DNA from: Bacteroidota bacterium
GTDB lineage: Bacteria > Bacteroidota > Bacteroidia > NS11-12g > UBA955
Direction of reading: 5' to 3'
DNA length: 64,000 nt
Assembly (NCBI GenBank): GCA_963169345.1
Contig: CAUJCT010000013.1
Coordinates: 1 to 64,000, forward strand
Every line of letters starts with the position of its first letter. The stretch's first letter is position 1. Made by a program: the position numbers and the translations under genes. This document shows positions 8,894-19,393 of the stretch, piece after piece. The notes under the pieces are model-generated. The model saw only the letters and a program-made list of their open reading frames with translations, was not told where the DNA came from and did not search any database.

Positions 8894-9266
8894 ATGTTAG
8901 AAATATCGAGTCTATCGAAGATTTTGTCTTTTAAATATCTTTTATTTAGGTTATTAGCGAACTTATCATGGTCGTTAGTTCTACTTATAAAAATGTCCTT
9001 CATCTACTGTTAATACATTTGCGACTCCAACGCATCTAATTACAAGAATGCCAGGTGAGCAGGCAATACAAACAGGCCACGCCAATATTATCCATTTGTT
9101 CCTTTTATTTCAGGTGGCAAACCTCTTCACAAATAAAATTAACTGTGAAACTGTGTGTATCCAAAGTTTTTTATTTGGCAATAATCGATTACATTTTTAA
9201 TTTATTGGTGATTAGGCATATTTAATTAATGAAATATTGGAATTTTAATATAAATCTGTAAATTTG
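8894..9266. repeat. Left copy of a diverged ~350-bp direct repeat flanking the metalloprotease cassette
   Basis: This otherwise gene-free stretch aligns with 15162-15540 in the same orientation. Shared exact blocks include AAATATCTTTT (8933 / 15203), CATCTACTGTTAATA (9001 / 15276) and TTTTTAATTTATTGGT (9194 / 15469); the last two are 193 bases apart in both copies. Between blocks identity is roughly 60-70 percent by eye. The repeat encloses the lipoprotein and giant metalloprotease genes. The rest of 9267-9466 shows nothing recognisable apart from an A/T-rich leader. Confidence 0.75.
9237..9266 (+). promoter_or_regulatory. Bacteroidota-type promoter (TTG-N19-TAAATTTG)
   Basis: TTG at 9237-9239 and TAAATTTG at 9259-9266 are 19 bases apart, a full match to the Bacteroidota -33/-7 arrangement. 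It points toward the lipoprotein/metalloprotease pair, with a leader of about 195 bases. It lies at the inner edge of the left direct repeat. Confidence 0.5.
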
Positions 9267-9466
9267 GAAAAAACATTATGAAGAATAAAAAACCAAAAAC
9301 ACCATATTATCATACCTCATAAGATAACAAAGAATCTATCCTGTTTTAAGGAATCCATTTCTTAAACCTAATTTAAAGCAACCAACTTTTGCAAAATCAG
9401 GTAAACGAATTCATTATTTAGCGAAAGTTTTACCTGGAATTTAAATCAAGTGAAAAATTAAAAATC

Positions 9467-10099
9467 ATGAATCAAATATTTAAAATAATTCTATTCCCTA
9501 CCATAGTGTTATTCTTTATTAACAGCTGCCGAGATATAGAATCAACTATGACATACAACGTCCAACAACATATCAAAGACTGGATGTACTTTGATACTGG
9601 AAGCTGGTGGCTTTACAAGGAAGTCAATACAGGAATAATAGATAGCCAGTTTGTCATAGAGTCAAAATCCTTTTATATGAATAATGAAGGAAACAATAAA
9701 AGCAATCCAAATTTAACAGTTCAGCTAATTGAAGTGCATGTTAACTCTGACTACTATTTCAAATTAGCAGCCCCATCTGGAAGCTCGGTTATTGAAAAAA
9801 TCAGCAAAACAAGTTCAGAAAGGTTAAGCACGTACCTAAGATATGATCCTCTGCGTATCGGTGAACGTAAAAATACAGGCGTTGGACACACCGAAATCAC
9901 TGCATTAGACCCAAAATTCAAATTTGGCAACACGACGGATACATTAGTGACATTCTTTGATAATTTTGATATGACTGAACAGAATGACTCCGTGGAATAT
10001 AAAGTATTAAAAGGCGTTGGAATCATTAATAAGAGAAATATTTCTAAAAATCAAAATTGGCAATTAATTAAATCCAATATTAAAATGAACAAAAGTTAA
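9467..10099 (+). CDS. Hypothetical lipoprotein
   Basis: 210 residues. The N-terminus is a lipoprotein signal with lipobox INSC (Cys about 21). The rest has no motif I recognise; it reads as a soluble, beta-rich domain (for example DWMYFDTGSWWLYKEVNTG near the start of the mature part, a pattern seen in small Bacteroidota lipoproteins of unknown function). It precedes the giant metalloprotease by 81 bases on the same strand inside the same pair of direct repeats, so the two are likely co-expressed and may have moved together. An accessory or surface role is a guess. Confidence 0.7.
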   Translation: MNQIFKIILFPTIVLFFINSCRDIESTMTYNVQQHIKDWMYFDTGSWWLYKEVNTGIIDSQFVIESKSFYMNNEGNNKSNPNLTVQLIEVHVNSDYYFKLAAPSGSSVIEKISKTSSERLSTYLRYDPLRIGERKNTGVGHTEITALDPKFKFGNTTDTLVTFFDNFDMTEQNDSVEYKVLKGVGIINKRNISKNQNWQLIKSNIKMNKS

Positions 10100-10180
10100 A
10101 AATCCATTATTCCTGAGATGAATTAACCACATCACTTTGAAAAAAACTAAACAACAACAAAATCTAAACATTAAAAAATT

Positions 10181-13100
10181 ATGAAGAAATTACTATTTCT
10201 ATTCATGCTTTTCACTTGCTATTCGCAATTGAAAGCGCAGCACGGAGTCAAACCTGATTTTATTCTCCAAGTGCAAAGCAACGAGACTAATCTTGACACT
10301 ATCAATCAAAGATTTTACATTCATTTTAAGATGTATATTATTGATACATTCAAAACTGATTCTTTAAAGTTATTCGCTAGATTGCCATATATACCTGATG
10401 TATCGCCTGAAATAGGATCATATTTCTATAGCACAACCAAATATTTTCCCAATCAGACCTACTATCATGGGGATTCAATTTGTGATTCACTTGAAATACA
10501 ATTTTCAAAGAATAGCATCCCGTTTTTCTATCAAAAATTAGTTCTTCAAATTTCGGATGTACTGGATAGTGTTCAATATGGGTCAGAAAATTTCAAGGTT
10601 TATTTTACTCCATACAACACTATCGAATTGTGGAATTCTGATGATTTTGATGGATTGAAACGAATATGGGATACTCCAAAATGGGGATTCGATAGCTTGA
10701 GGTATTATGTTCACAAGGATTCCCTTCCAATTAGCAACATGTCTGATTCCGATTTTTTTAGTGATTCAATACCAGTTTCATATCTAAGCCATCCTGCATT
10801 GCCTTATTTAGTTCCAGTCAATTGGATCGATGATATCTACGATGAACCATCTAGTAATGGTATTTCAAAAAGAGATGATGGTTGCGGCGCAAGTAAAAAA
10901 CGTTGGAAAGGAACAATATCCGGCAAACTCACTACCCAGGTTATCTCGGACTTGGGTGGCAATGTGACTATTCCTATTTCTGGCATTCGGGTAAAGATAA
11001 TGGAAAAAGATGGAGGAGTAAATCCAGACGATCTGCTAGGTGTTACCTTTACAAATGACAACGGTGAATTCAGTATGTTTATTGATGAATGTCAAAGGCA
11101 TTCTGAATGTTTATTAAGCCCATGTGAAGGAGATGACCTTGAAATATATCTAATTATTGAAAGCAGAAATATAAACGAGAGTATAAAAGTAAGACACAGA
11201 TATGGAGGAACAAGAAGTATAACAATTAACAAATCAACCGTTAGATACTGGAATTATAATGATGGCAATATTAGTAATTTGGACTTAGGAGAATTGCAAC
11301 CTTCAAAAGATATCAAACCACAACTCTTACATTGGGGTAATATATGTAGAAATTTTGTAAATGGTCCCGATGGCCTCCAAAGCCTTGGATTTTCAATAGG
11401 TTCTAAAGCTCATCAACTGGACATAATGATACACCCAACTGACCAAGGAGGTGGTGGTGTTTTCATCCCAGCTACTTATAAAAGTGCCGCTCTCATTATT
11501 GTTAGAGATATTTTAGGTTATTTTGATTTAATAAACGGAAATCGTTTTTCAAATGATGATGCTGTGTATATCGGCGAAGAAAGTGAAAACGATGAAGATC
11601 TTTTTTTCCATGAATTTGGACACTATTTAATGTGGCATTTGCAAGGAAAAAGCTGGCAAAATCCATTAGAAGCCTCATTTGCTGACCATGGGGATGAATT
11701 CAATGCGGAATCACCAGCATTGGCATGGAATGAAGGTTGGGCGACAGGGTTCGGTCAAATTGTTGATTTGTTCTTTAGACATATGGACAATGAGGCCGGA
11801 AATTATACGAGTTTCCATAATGTAGAATTAAGAGAACTATTTGGCGATCAAATGGAGAATATTTCAAGAAAAGTAAACAGAGGAACTGCCTTAAATCCAG
11901 ATATTCAAATTGAAACCACTGTTACTCATGGATTTGTATCAGAAGGGAATATAGCTTCATTAATTTATGACTTGTTTGACGGCCCTAATAAACAAGGCAG
12001 GCATTTTGACTTTGTTTTTGGCACAACAGAGTCACATAACGATGGTGGAAACGATAATGTAACATTAACTTTTGCAATGATCGCAAAACCGCTGTTGAAT
12101 AATCAGGGAACAGGATTAAACTCGAATCTTGTAATAAAAGATATTACTAACTATGCCATGGAATTAGGCGAGGTAGTTGATTGCCAGCAAAAGCGATTGC
12201 TACAGCCATTATTCTTGTTTAATGGCCTTCGTAGCTTTGACAATCCAGTATCACATAGAATTTCAACTGACAGGATAGCATTTAATATGGCAATTGATCA
12301 TGAGTCATTTACATGGAAGGGGCCTAGAAAAGTACTTGGGAAATATCTACCTGGCAGAAGTTCTGGAGAAGGCTTTTTCAAGCCAACAGGTATACAGACA
12401 TATGGATATATGATTGACTTTGAAACTATCGATGTTTCAAGCAAAGATTTTAATTTATGTGTAAGAAGCGGTGAAACAGATGCTCATATTTCCGATCCTC
12501 TGACCGTAACAAGCGACAGGTTCCTCTTTTTCAATGGCAATGTAAGTGGCGACCTAGTTTCACAGAGCGGAAGCAATCCCCCATCAGCTTCCAGATTAGG
12601 TGGTTACGTAAGCAGTAGGTTGGAAGTGAATGATGGTGCGACAATGGAGCTCGGAAGCTCAGATGAATCAACATTTGCTGACGTCCATTTTTGTCAGGGT
12701 TCCATGCTAATCCTTAGAAAAAATAATGGAGCCGCAAACAATCCCAAGATAATTGTTAACAATAATTCAACGCTGATAATAGATGAAGGGGCGATTTTTC
12801 AATATTTCCCAAACACGACAATTATATTAAATGGTCCAAATGCGGTTCTTGAAATCCGAGGCCAATTACAAATCATGAATGGGGCGACTTTCAGTGTGCA
12901 AGGAGGCAATGAAGGCAAGGGGTTTGTCATATTCAATAAGGCTGCAAATTCTAATGGCAATCGACTTATTAACTCACCAACTAATGATGGAAACGTGGAG
13001 TTAATCGGATTAGGATCGACACAGAAATTAATAGTTATTGATGGTACTGAAGGTCTAATCATTGATGATGATATTATTAACTTTACGATTAAACAAGCGA

Positions 13101-15049
13101 AGATTTTAATGGGACAGAATAGCATATTTGAACCAACCGTAAAAATGAGTGGAAAGGTGTTTTTTGAACAAGTGAATATTGCACAATTAAATAGTGGACA
13201 AAGACACAATGGCATAAGGGTAAATGGTGTTAATAACGAGTTCCATATGGTTAGAATGGATGGTGGTAATTTTGGCTTTACAAACACCTCCTTATTGCTT
13301 TATAAAGGCAATCATCAATTTGTTCACCGAGGAGAGAAGCTTTATTTAAGAGCGGTTCAAATAACAAACTGTTCTATTGGCATTATGAGTTATTCCTCTG
13401 GAATAACATACCATGGAGGCTTTGTCAAAGGTTATACGATTGCTGGATGGAAATCTATTGATACCAGGGTTCCAAGCGACGTCACTGGAGTCTGGTTCAA
13501 TAACGACGAGGACAATTCCGGAGTATTTGGTATTCTGGCGGATGGCGTTTCAAGTACTTCCGAAATCACTTTAACAGGTTGCAAATTCCAGTCAAATGAA
13601 TCAGGTATTCAAGCGTGGAATATTCCTGTCAGATTGAAAAATTGTAATTATTTTGAGAATAACGATCTAGGAATTCAGATGGAGGCATGGTCAAAACTTG
13701 ATATGTCTAACAACTCATATACAAAATTTGACGGAAACACAACTCACTTCATGTCCAGATTTCATGGCATATTGCACATGTATGATGGACATAATGGATT
13801 CACACAATCAGGGAATACGACTATATTCTTTGCTTCTCTAGAACCTCAGGCGCAATCACCATCCGTAAACTATGCGACAGCACCTGCTGCACCTTCAGCT
13901 GCAAACTATAATGCCTCTTCGAATTTCTTCGAAGCTGTACCAGTCGTATCATTAACTTCAGGAAATTGCTGGATAGATGAAAGGTCTCCGCATCCTCAAG
14001 CGAGACTGTTAAATCTAGCTACAACAAGCACTTATCCTTCAAATAATCCTTCGATCTGGATGACAGCACATACCAACCAGTGTACCACTCCGGACTATGA
14101 GACTCTAGAATTCACTGGTACAGGAGGAGGCGTTGGCCAGTTCCTAGTTAGTAAATATACCCCTTTAAATACGGTCCAAATACCTTCAGGTATGGAATAT
14201 GGCAATAACCTTCTAACCGTTTGCAGTGGCTTATTGGATAGTCTGTATATTGGATTTGCCCCAAATTATTCCAGTATCGTATGTCAACTGAATCACCTTG
14301 CAAGATACACATATACGAATAGTAGTCCGTTAATGTCGGATTTGAAGCTCGAGCTTTTAGACCATTCATTGAAAGCTTATGCACTTGGAGTGTCAACTGG
14401 CAATATTTTTGTTAGTGAAGACAGTCTTGCTTATTCAACAAATTGCCTTTTGGGTGGATTGGATACATTGTTAATTGACGCCAATAATGACTCCTTGCCC
14501 TGGAAATATCAGAAATTCAACCTCACTGCTGACAAGTCGGTTGTATTAAGATTAGCGCAACAAAACTCTGATGCTGCATATCTTCTAAATAGCGCCCTTT
14601 CAACATATACAGATTCACTTCAGCAAGTATACTTATACAAGTGGATTTGTATCAATGAAGCTGAAGTGGCATACAAGGATTCTACAGTGTCATTGGACAG
14701 CTTGTACATTACTTTCCCATGCTATGGTAACGAAATCAATTTTTCCGCATTTACCGTTAGGAATTCAAATATTGGCAGCCATAATCTGTACAAATCTTCA
14801 ATAGGCGAACAGTTATTGGTATATCCTAACCCAGCGCAGGATATATTGAATGTTGAAATTAATTCTGATACCCAAATTAAAAAAATCATGATTTTTGATG
14901 TAAAAGGGGTGCTTCAACTCACTATTCAATTGGATTTGGATATGAGTGAAACAAGTATTGACATAAGCGAATTGAACTCAGGCGCATATATTATTCAAGT
15001 AATTACTGATTGTACCGTTTATACGCAACAAATGCTAATAAACAAATGA
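10181..15049 (+). CDS. Giant secreted gluzincin-like metalloprotease with beta-helix and T9SS sorting domain
   Basis: 1622 residues. Signal peptide about 1-20 (ends KAQ). At about 240-340 there is a carboxypeptidase-regulatory/CNA-B-like beta-sandwich (GTISGKLTTQ...GVTFTNDNGEFSMFID). HEFGH at 477-481 gives two zinc ligands and catalytic Glu; NEGWATG puts a glutamate at 518, a plausible third ligand as in gluzincins. From about 820 to 1240 there are short repeated beta-strand units (NSTLIIDEGAIFQ, NAVLEIRGQLQIMNGATF) typical of a right-handed beta-helix. The last ~80 residues (YPNPAQDILNVEIN...) are a type-A T9SS C-terminal sorting domain, so the protein should be exported by T9SS and attached to or released from the surface. 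Substrate unknown. It matches no peptidase family I can name with confidence. Confidence 0.88.
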   Translation: MKKLLFLFMLFTCYSQLKAQHGVKPDFILQVQSNETNLDTINQRFYIHFKMYIIDTFKTDSLKLFARLPYIPDVSPEIGSYFYSTTKYFPNQTYYHGDSICDSLEIQFSKNSIPFFYQKLVLQISDVLDSVQYGSENFKVYFTPYNTIELWNSDDFDGLKRIWDTPKWGFDSLRYYVHKDSLPISNMSDSDFFSDSIPVSYLSHPALPYLVPVNWIDDIYDEPSSNGISKRDDGCGASKKRWKGTISGKLTTQVISDLGGNVTIPISGIRVKIMEKDGGVNPDDLLGVTFTNDNGEFSMFIDECQRHSECLLSPCEGDDLEIYLIIESRNINESIKVRHRYGGTRSITINKSTVRYWNYNDGNISNLDLGELQPSKDIKPQLLHWGNICRNFVNGPDGLQSLGFSIGSKAHQLDIMIHPTDQGGGGVFIPATYKSAALIIVRDILGYFDLINGNRFSNDDAVYIGEESENDEDLFFHEFGHYLMWHLQGKSWQNPLEASFADHGDEFNAESPALAWNEGWATGFGQIVDLFFRHMDNEAGNYTSFHNVELRELFGDQMENISRKVNRGTALNPDIQIETTVTHGFVSEGNIASLIYDLFDGPNKQGRHFDFVFGTTESHNDGGNDNVTLTFAMIAKPLLNNQGTGLNSNLVIKDITNYAMELGEVVDCQQKRLLQPLFLFNGLRSFDNPVSHRISTDRIAFNMAIDHESFTWKGPRKVLGKYLPGRSSGEGFFKPTGIQTYGYMIDFETIDVSSKDFNLCVRSGETDAHISDPLTVTSDRFLFFNGNVSGDLVSQSGSNPPSASRLGGYVSSRLEVNDGATMELGSSDESTFADVHFCQGSMLILRKNNGAANNPKIIVNNNSTLIIDEGAIFQYFPNTTIILNGPNAVLEIRGQLQIMNGATFSVQGGNEGKGFVIFNKAANSNGNRLINSPTNDGNVELIGLGSTQKLIVIDGTEGLIIDDDIINFTIKQAKILMGQNSIFEPTVKMSGKVFFEQVNIAQLNSGQRHNGIRVNGVNNEFHMVRMDGGNFGFTNTSLLLYKGNHQFVHRGEKLYLRAVQITNCSIGIMSYSSGITYHGGFVKGYTIAGWKSIDTRVPSDVTGVWFNNDEDNSGVFGILADGVSSTSEITLTGCKFQSNESGIQAWNIPVRLKNCNYFENNDLGIQMEAWSKLDMSNNSYTKFDGNTTHFMSRFHGILHMYDGHNGFTQSGNTTIFFASLEPQAQSPSVNYATAPAAPSAANYNASSNFFEAVPVVSLTSGNCWIDERSPHPQARLLNLATTSTYPSNNPSIWMTAHTNQCTTPDYETLEFTGTGGGVGQFLVSKYTPLNTVQIPSGMEYGNNLLTVCSGLLDSLYIGFAPNYSSIVCQLNHLARYTYTNSSPLMSDLKLELLDHSLKAYALGVSTGNIFVSEDSLAYSTNCLLGGLDTLLIDANNDSLPWKYQKFNLTADKSVVLRLAQQNSDAAYLLNSALSTYTDSLQQVYLYKWICINEAEVAYKDSTVSLDSLYITFPCYGNEINFSAFTVRNSNIGSHNLYKSSIGEQLLVYPNPAQDILNVEINSDTQIKKIMIFDVKGVLQLTIQLDLDMSETSIDISELNSGAYIIQVITDCTVYTQQMLINK

Positions 15050-15161
15050 TTCTTAACAAGAATACTTAATAAAGATTAGCTGTATGTTTGAAATTGATAC
15101 TATACAAATTAAACATGCAGCTAATATTTTAATCTAAATATCCACAAATCTTAACCCTGTA

Positions 15162-15540
15162 ATGTTAGCGATAACAAGCTTGTCTATGTTTTTTTATCTT
15201 TGAAATATCTTTTGTATAGTTTGATATAAACAAACTTACCATGGTATGATAGTTCCACTTCTACATGATGTCGTGCATCTACTGTTAATAAATTCGTAAC
15301 TTAAACGCTTCTTAATCCAATAATGCTCTGTTGTTTGGCAATTGAAACAGACTACACCTATCTTATCTCATTATTTCTTGGAGAACTTACGATATTCTTG
15401 ATCGCTATCAAAATGGGCCCTAAATCTGAATAAATCCATAGTTTATAATACATATACAACCGAATCTATTTTTAATTTATTGGTAATTTTGGATAATCAA
15501 TTAAAGAAATTCAGATAATTAAAAGTTATACTGAATTAAC
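15162..15540. repeat. Right copy of the diverged ~350-bp direct repeat
   Basis: Occupies most of the gene-free stretch 15050-15606, downstream of the metalloprotease and of the convergent small gene. It aligns collinearly with 8894-9266 (see that entry for shared blocks and spacing). Read on the minus strand it does not carry the open frame present in the left copy (a stop occurs after five codons), so the repeat is not a conserved coding sequence in this form. No transposase, terminal inverted repeat or RNA gene was seen in it. Confidence 0.75.
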
Positions 15541-15606
15541 CTGAATTGCTAATTAAACAGAATGATTAAAAAGAACATTTAAAGAATTATGCAACTTTAT
15601 AATCAT

Positions 15607-15870
15607 TCAATGACAACCGCAAGGCGTGTATTTTTTAACCTTACCTCTCCTGTTCATGGTTTCTATCATTTCACCTTTCTCGTTGTAAAGGATGTATGAT
15701 TTTAAGACCCCGTGCCTGTAATGTTCCTTTTTAATAACATGCTTGTTATCGCGGCAAATCCACAAACCATGCTTTTGCTTGTTGTTATCGTATTGACCGG
15801 TACAGGTATCGTTCTGAGCTTTGGCACATAGTGTGAAAGTCAACAACAATATACATACCGGCCACTTCAT
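15607..15870 (-). CDS. Small secreted YwqK-like protein
   Basis: 87 residues with a signal peptide (about 1-18, ending AKA). The mature part is a short run of the same repeat type as the 389-residue protein at 7048: QYDNNKQKHGLWICRDN and YRHGVLKSYILYNEKGEMIE, ending in CGCH. Four cysteines in the mature part suggest disulfides. It lies 8 bases downstream of ftsH on the same strand and could be read through from it. Function unknown. It is a stand-alone miniature of the MORN_2 family. Confidence 0.65.
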   Translation of the reverse strand: MKWPVCILLLTFTLCAKAQNDTCTGQYDNNKQKHGLWICRDNKHVIKKEHYRHGVLKSYILYNEKGEMIETMNRRGKVKKYTPCGCH

Positions 15871-15878
15871 ACTGAATG

Positions 15879-17921
15879 CTAGTGTTTCACTTCTTCAGAG
15901 TGATCATCAGACTTTGTTTCTATTGGAGTCTGAGTTTCAGAAGGAGTCGACTTTGAATTGCCTTCCATATAATTTTCGTAATTGGTTTTGTGCTCAAATG
16001 GCCTTTTACCAATGATACTTTCCAAATCATACTGGAACAATATTTCTTTGCGCAAAAGCTCCTGAGCTAAATTTTCAAGTTGCTCGCGTTTTTCAGACAA
16101 CAATTGTTTGGTTCTTTCGTAAGCATTCTGAATTAAGTTTCTCACTTCCTCATCAATGAGTTCAGAGGTTTTTTCACTATACGGTTTACTGTAAGCAAAC
16201 TCTCCTGTAGAATCATTGAAGCTTACATGCCCCACTTTGCTGTTCATACCATAGATGGTTACCATAGCGTATGCCATACGGGTCACTCTTTCCAGGTCGT
16301 TTTGGGCACCGGTACTGATTTTACCGAAGATGATATCTTCTGCAGCTCTGCCACCCAAGGTCATACACATTTCATCAGTCAGTTGTTCTGTTCTGTATAT
16401 GTACTGCTCTTTAGGCAAATATTGGGCGTAACCTAATGCAGCCACACCTCTTGGCACTATGGAAACCTTAACAAGAGGATCGGCAAATTCGAGGAACCAG
16501 CCTGCAACAGCGTGACCGGCTTCGTGATAGGCAACTATTCTTTTTTCCTCAGGGGAAATCAGTTTATTTTTCTTTTCAAGACCGCCAATCACTCTGTCAA
16601 TGGCATCCTGAAAGTCCTGCATATCAATTTTATCTTTATTGTTACGGGCAGCAATCAAAGCCGCTTCGTTACAAACATTGGCAATTTCGGCACCGGCAAA
16701 ACCCGGAGTCTGAGCCGACAATTTTTTAGGATCTACACCCTGAGCCAGTTCTTTACCTTGAAGGTGCACTTTGAAAATCTGCTCACGGCCAACCAGATCC
16801 GGTTTATCGATAGAGATTTGTCTGTCGAAACGACCAGGTCGCAACAAAGCAGAATCCAAAATATCAGGACGGTTAGTAGCAGCGAGGATGATAACACCAC
16901 TGTCGGTACCGAAACCATCCATTTCAGTTAAAAGCTGATTGAGGGTATTTTCTCTTTCATCATTAGAACCACTTATAAGGTTTTTACCTCTGGCTCTTCC
17001 AATAGCATCAATCTCGTCTATGAATATAATACAAGGAGCTTTTTCCTTGGCTTGTCTGAACAAATCGCGAACACGGGAAGCACCTACACCCACGAACATT
17101 TCAACGAAATCAGAACCTGACAGAGAGAAGAAAGGCACGTTGGCTTCACCTGCAACGGCTTTAGCCAAAAGCGTTTTACCTGTTCCCGGAGGGCCTATAA
17201 GCAAAGCACCTTTCGGAATTTTACCCCCCAGTTTGGTGTATTTTTTAGGATTTTTAAGAAAATCTACGATTTCCATTACCTCAACTTTTGCTTCGTCAAG
17301 GCCTGCAACATCTTTAAATGTAATATTGACTTTAGTGTTTTTATCGAACAAGGTAGCCTTACTTCTTCCGATATTGAATATCTGGCCTGGACCACCGGCA
17401 CCACCACCACCGCCCATACGGCGCATCATGAAGCTCCATATTAAAACAAAGGCTCCAATCATCAGAATCCATGAGAGGATTTGCCCTGTAGAATCACTTT
17501 CGTACTGCCAGTCGATAACAACTGCTTTAGCCTCAGGATGTTCAGCCGCAAGAGTTTCGAAGTTCTTGTTAAATGCTTCTTTATTTATTTCGAAGTAATA
17601 ATGAGGCGCATTCTGATTGAACAGACTTTGGCTTTGTTTTTTAACATCCTTGTATTTTTCATTGTCAAGAGCTTCTTTTTTGAGATATACTTTGACGACT
17701 CTGTCATTGAGAATTTCGAGTCTTTCAACATCGTTGCTCAGTATTTTTTCTCTGACTTCGTTCCAGTTGGTTCGAATGCCGGGATTACTTGGCAAGAAAC
17801 TGATAATGATAAAACCTAGAAGTAAAATACCCCAGATCCAATACATGTTAAATTTTGGAGCACCAGGCTTTCTGTCTCCAAAAGGGTTTTCGTTTTTTTT
17901 GTTGTTCTGTTGGTTGTCCAT
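15879..17921 (-). CDS. ftsH: ATP-dependent zinc metalloprotease FtsH
   Basis: 680 residues. A membrane-anchored AAA+ protease that degrades misfolded membrane proteins and regulators. Two membrane segments (about 27-45 and 148-167) bracket a periplasmic domain; a glycine-rich stretch follows. AAA module: Walker A GPPGTGKT at 243-250, Walker B IIFIDEID at about 298-305, second region of homology [20 protein letters not shown] at about 349-367. Zinc protease motif HEAGH at 466-470. A ~45-residue hydrophilic tail rich in Ser/Thr/Glu ends EEVKH. All catalytic residues are intact. It starts 191 bases from divergent kbl; the small YwqK-like gene follows it. Confidence 0.97.
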   Translation of the reverse strand: MDNQQNNKKNENPFGDRKPGAPKFNMYWIWGILLLGFIIISFLPSNPGIRTNWNEVREKILSNDVERLEILNDRVVKVYLKKEALDNEKYKDVKKQSQSLFNQNAPHYYFEINKEAFNKNFETLAAEHPEAKAVVIDWQYESDSTGQILSWILMIGAFVLIWSFMMRRMGGGGGAGGPGQIFNIGRSKATLFDKNTKVNITFKDVAGLDEAKVEVMEIVDFLKNPKKYTKLGGKIPKGALLIGPPGTGKTLLAKAVAGEANVPFFSLSGSDFVEMFVGVGASRVRDLFRQAKEKAPCIIFIDEIDAIGRARGKNLISGSNDERENTLNQLLTEMDGFGTDSGVIILAATNRPDILDSALLRPGRFDRQISIDKPDLVGREQIFKVHLQGKELAQGVDPKKLSAQTPGFAGAEIANVCNEAALIAARNNKDKIDMQDFQDAIDRVIGGLEKKNKLISPEEKRIVAYHEAGHAVAGWFLEFADPLVKVSIVPRGVAALGYAQYLPKEQYIYRTEQLTDEMCMTLGGRAAEDIIFGKISTGAQNDLERVTRMAYAMVTIYGMNSKVGHVSFNDSTGEFAYSKPYSEKTSELIDEEVRNLIQNAYERTKQLLSEKREQLENLAQELLRKEILFQYDLESIIGKRPFEHKTNYENYMEGNSKSTPSETQTPIETKSDDHSEEVKH

Positions 17922-18084
17922 TAATGCGTTTAAACTATATAGCCGCCCAGGACCTTGTTAGTTTGCTATTCGTTGTGCATTTATGACAAATGAACAGGAA
18001 TGGTTTTTACAAGGATTCCAGTAAACTGCAAATCTAAATAAATGTTAGGGTTATTTTGAAATGAAAATTTACAGGCAACTGACT

Positions 18085-18092
18085 TATTTTTG
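18085..18092 (+). promoter_or_regulatory. Putative -7 box of kbl
   Basis: TATTTTTG fits TAnnTTTG and ends 20 bases before the kbl ATG, giving a leader of about 13 bases. The nearest TTG upstream is at 18056-18058, too far (26-base spacer) for a good -33 element. Confidence 0.4.
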
Positions 18093-18112
18093 CAAAAAAT
18101 ATTCCATATCAA

Positions 18113-19309
18113 ATGTACGGCAATTTGCAAAAACAACTTCAAGACGAAATCGCTAAAATCAAAGAGGCGGGATTGTACAAAAAGGAACGTGTCATAGTAT
18201 CGCCTCAGGGCGCAGACATTAGGCTCAACGATGGCAAAGAGGTAATCAACTTCTGTGCTAACAACTACCTTGGATTATCCAGTCACCCTCGTGTTATTGA
18301 GGCTGCCAAAAAGTCATTAGACACCCATGGATTTGGCATGAGCAGTGTTCGCTTTATTTGCGGCACTCAAGATATTCACAAAACTCTGGAAGCCAAGATA
18401 GCAGAGTTCTATGCGACTGAAGATACCATTCTTTACGCAGCTGCCTTTGATGCTAATGGCGGTGTTTTCGAACCCTTGTTTGATGAACAGGATGCCATTA
18501 TTTCAGACTCACTGAACCACGCCTCTATCATCGATGGTGTCAGATTGTGTAAAGCTGCCAGATACCGCTATAACAACAACGATATGGAAGACCTGGAAAA
18601 GCAGCTGATTGCAGCACAGGCAGCAGGTCACCGCAATAAAATCATTGTTACCGACGGTGTTTTCAGCATGGATGGCTATGTAGCACAACTCGACAAAATC
18701 GTTGCTTTAGCCGACAAATACAATGCACTTACTATGGTTGACGAGTGTCATGCGGCAGGATTTATCGGAAAAACTGGCAGAGGTACTCCTGAATTATGCG
18801 GAGTGCACGGTAAAATTGATATCATTACCGGAACCTTAGGCAAAGCTTTAGGTGGTGCTATGGGCGGTTATACAACCGGCAGAAAAGAAATCATAGAAAT
18901 GCTCAGACAACGCTCTCGTCCTTATTTGTTTTCTAACTCTCTGGCTCCATCTATTGTTGCTGCAGGTATTGAAGTATTGGATCTGCTGAGTGAGTCTACC
19001 GAATTAAGAGACAAACTGGAGAGAAATGTCAAATACTTTAAAGAAGGTATCAGCAAAGCCGGTTTTGATTTTAAGAACGGTGACAGCGCTATTGTTCCTA
19101 TTATGCTTTACGACGCCAAACTCTCTCAGGTTATGGCTGATAAATTACTGGATGAAGGTATTTATGTAATTGGATTCTTCTACCCTGTTGTTCCGAAAGA
19201 CCAGGCCCGTATTCGCGTTCAGTTGTCTGCTGCTCATGAGATTCACCATCTGGATAAAGCAATTGCTGCATTTACCAAAGTTGGTAAAGAATTAGGGGTT
19301 ATTAAATAA
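18113..19309 (+). CDS. kbl: Glycine C-acetyltransferase (2-amino-3-ketobutyrate CoA ligase)
   Basis: 398 residues. PLP enzyme of the alpha-oxoamine synthase family that cleaves 2-amino-3-ketobutyrate with CoA to glycine and acetyl-CoA in threonine breakdown. Visible: [14 protein letters not shown] near residue 45, the His of [29 protein letters not shown], and the PLP-lysine motif [13 protein letters not shown] near residue 244. The [15 protein letters not shown] wording and length point to Kbl rather than BioF or SPT; the latter remain possible by homology. No threonine dehydrogenase neighbour is in the window. A bidirectional hairpin terminator follows. Confidence 0.92.
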   Translation: MYGNLQKQLQDEIAKIKEAGLYKKERVIVSPQGADIRLNDGKEVINFCANNYLGLSSHPRVIEAAKKSLDTHGFGMSSVRFICGTQDIHKTLEAKIAEFYATEDTILYAAAFDANGGVFEPLFDEQDAIISDSLNHASIIDGVRLCKAARYRYNNNDMEDLEKQLIAAQAAGHRNKIIVTDGVFSMDGYVAQLDKIVALADKYNALTMVDECHAAGFIGKTGRGTPELCGVHGKIDIITGTLGKALGGAMGGYTTGRKEIIEMLRQRSRPYLFSNSLAPSIVAAGIEVLDLLSESTELRDKLERNVKYFKEGISKAGFDFKNGDSAIVPIMLYDAKLSQVMADKLLDEGIYVIGFFYPVVPKDQARIRVQLSAAHEIHHLDKAIAAFTKVGKELGVIK

Positions 19310-19317
19310 TAAAAGAA

Positions 19318-19351
19318 AAACCGACCTTTTTGAAATATAAAAGGTCGGTTT
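19318..19351. terminator. Bidirectional terminator between kbl and the heme-binding gene
   Basis: Perfect 13-base arms AAACCGACCTTTT and AAAAGGTCGGTTT around an 8-base loop, with A/T-rich flanks on both sides. It lies between convergent genes, so it can serve both. Confidence 0.85.
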
Positions 19352-19393
19352 ATACAATATCAACTTTCAGGTCATTTGCAATTTTAGCAAAAA

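Noticed and set aside
8827..9003. N-terminal extension of the TlpA-like protein
   Set aside because: Adds 59 residues without a domain before a clean signal peptide, and falls in the diverged repeat.
16939..17598. 219-codon frame on the plus strand
   Set aside because: Antisense to ftsH and without any motif.
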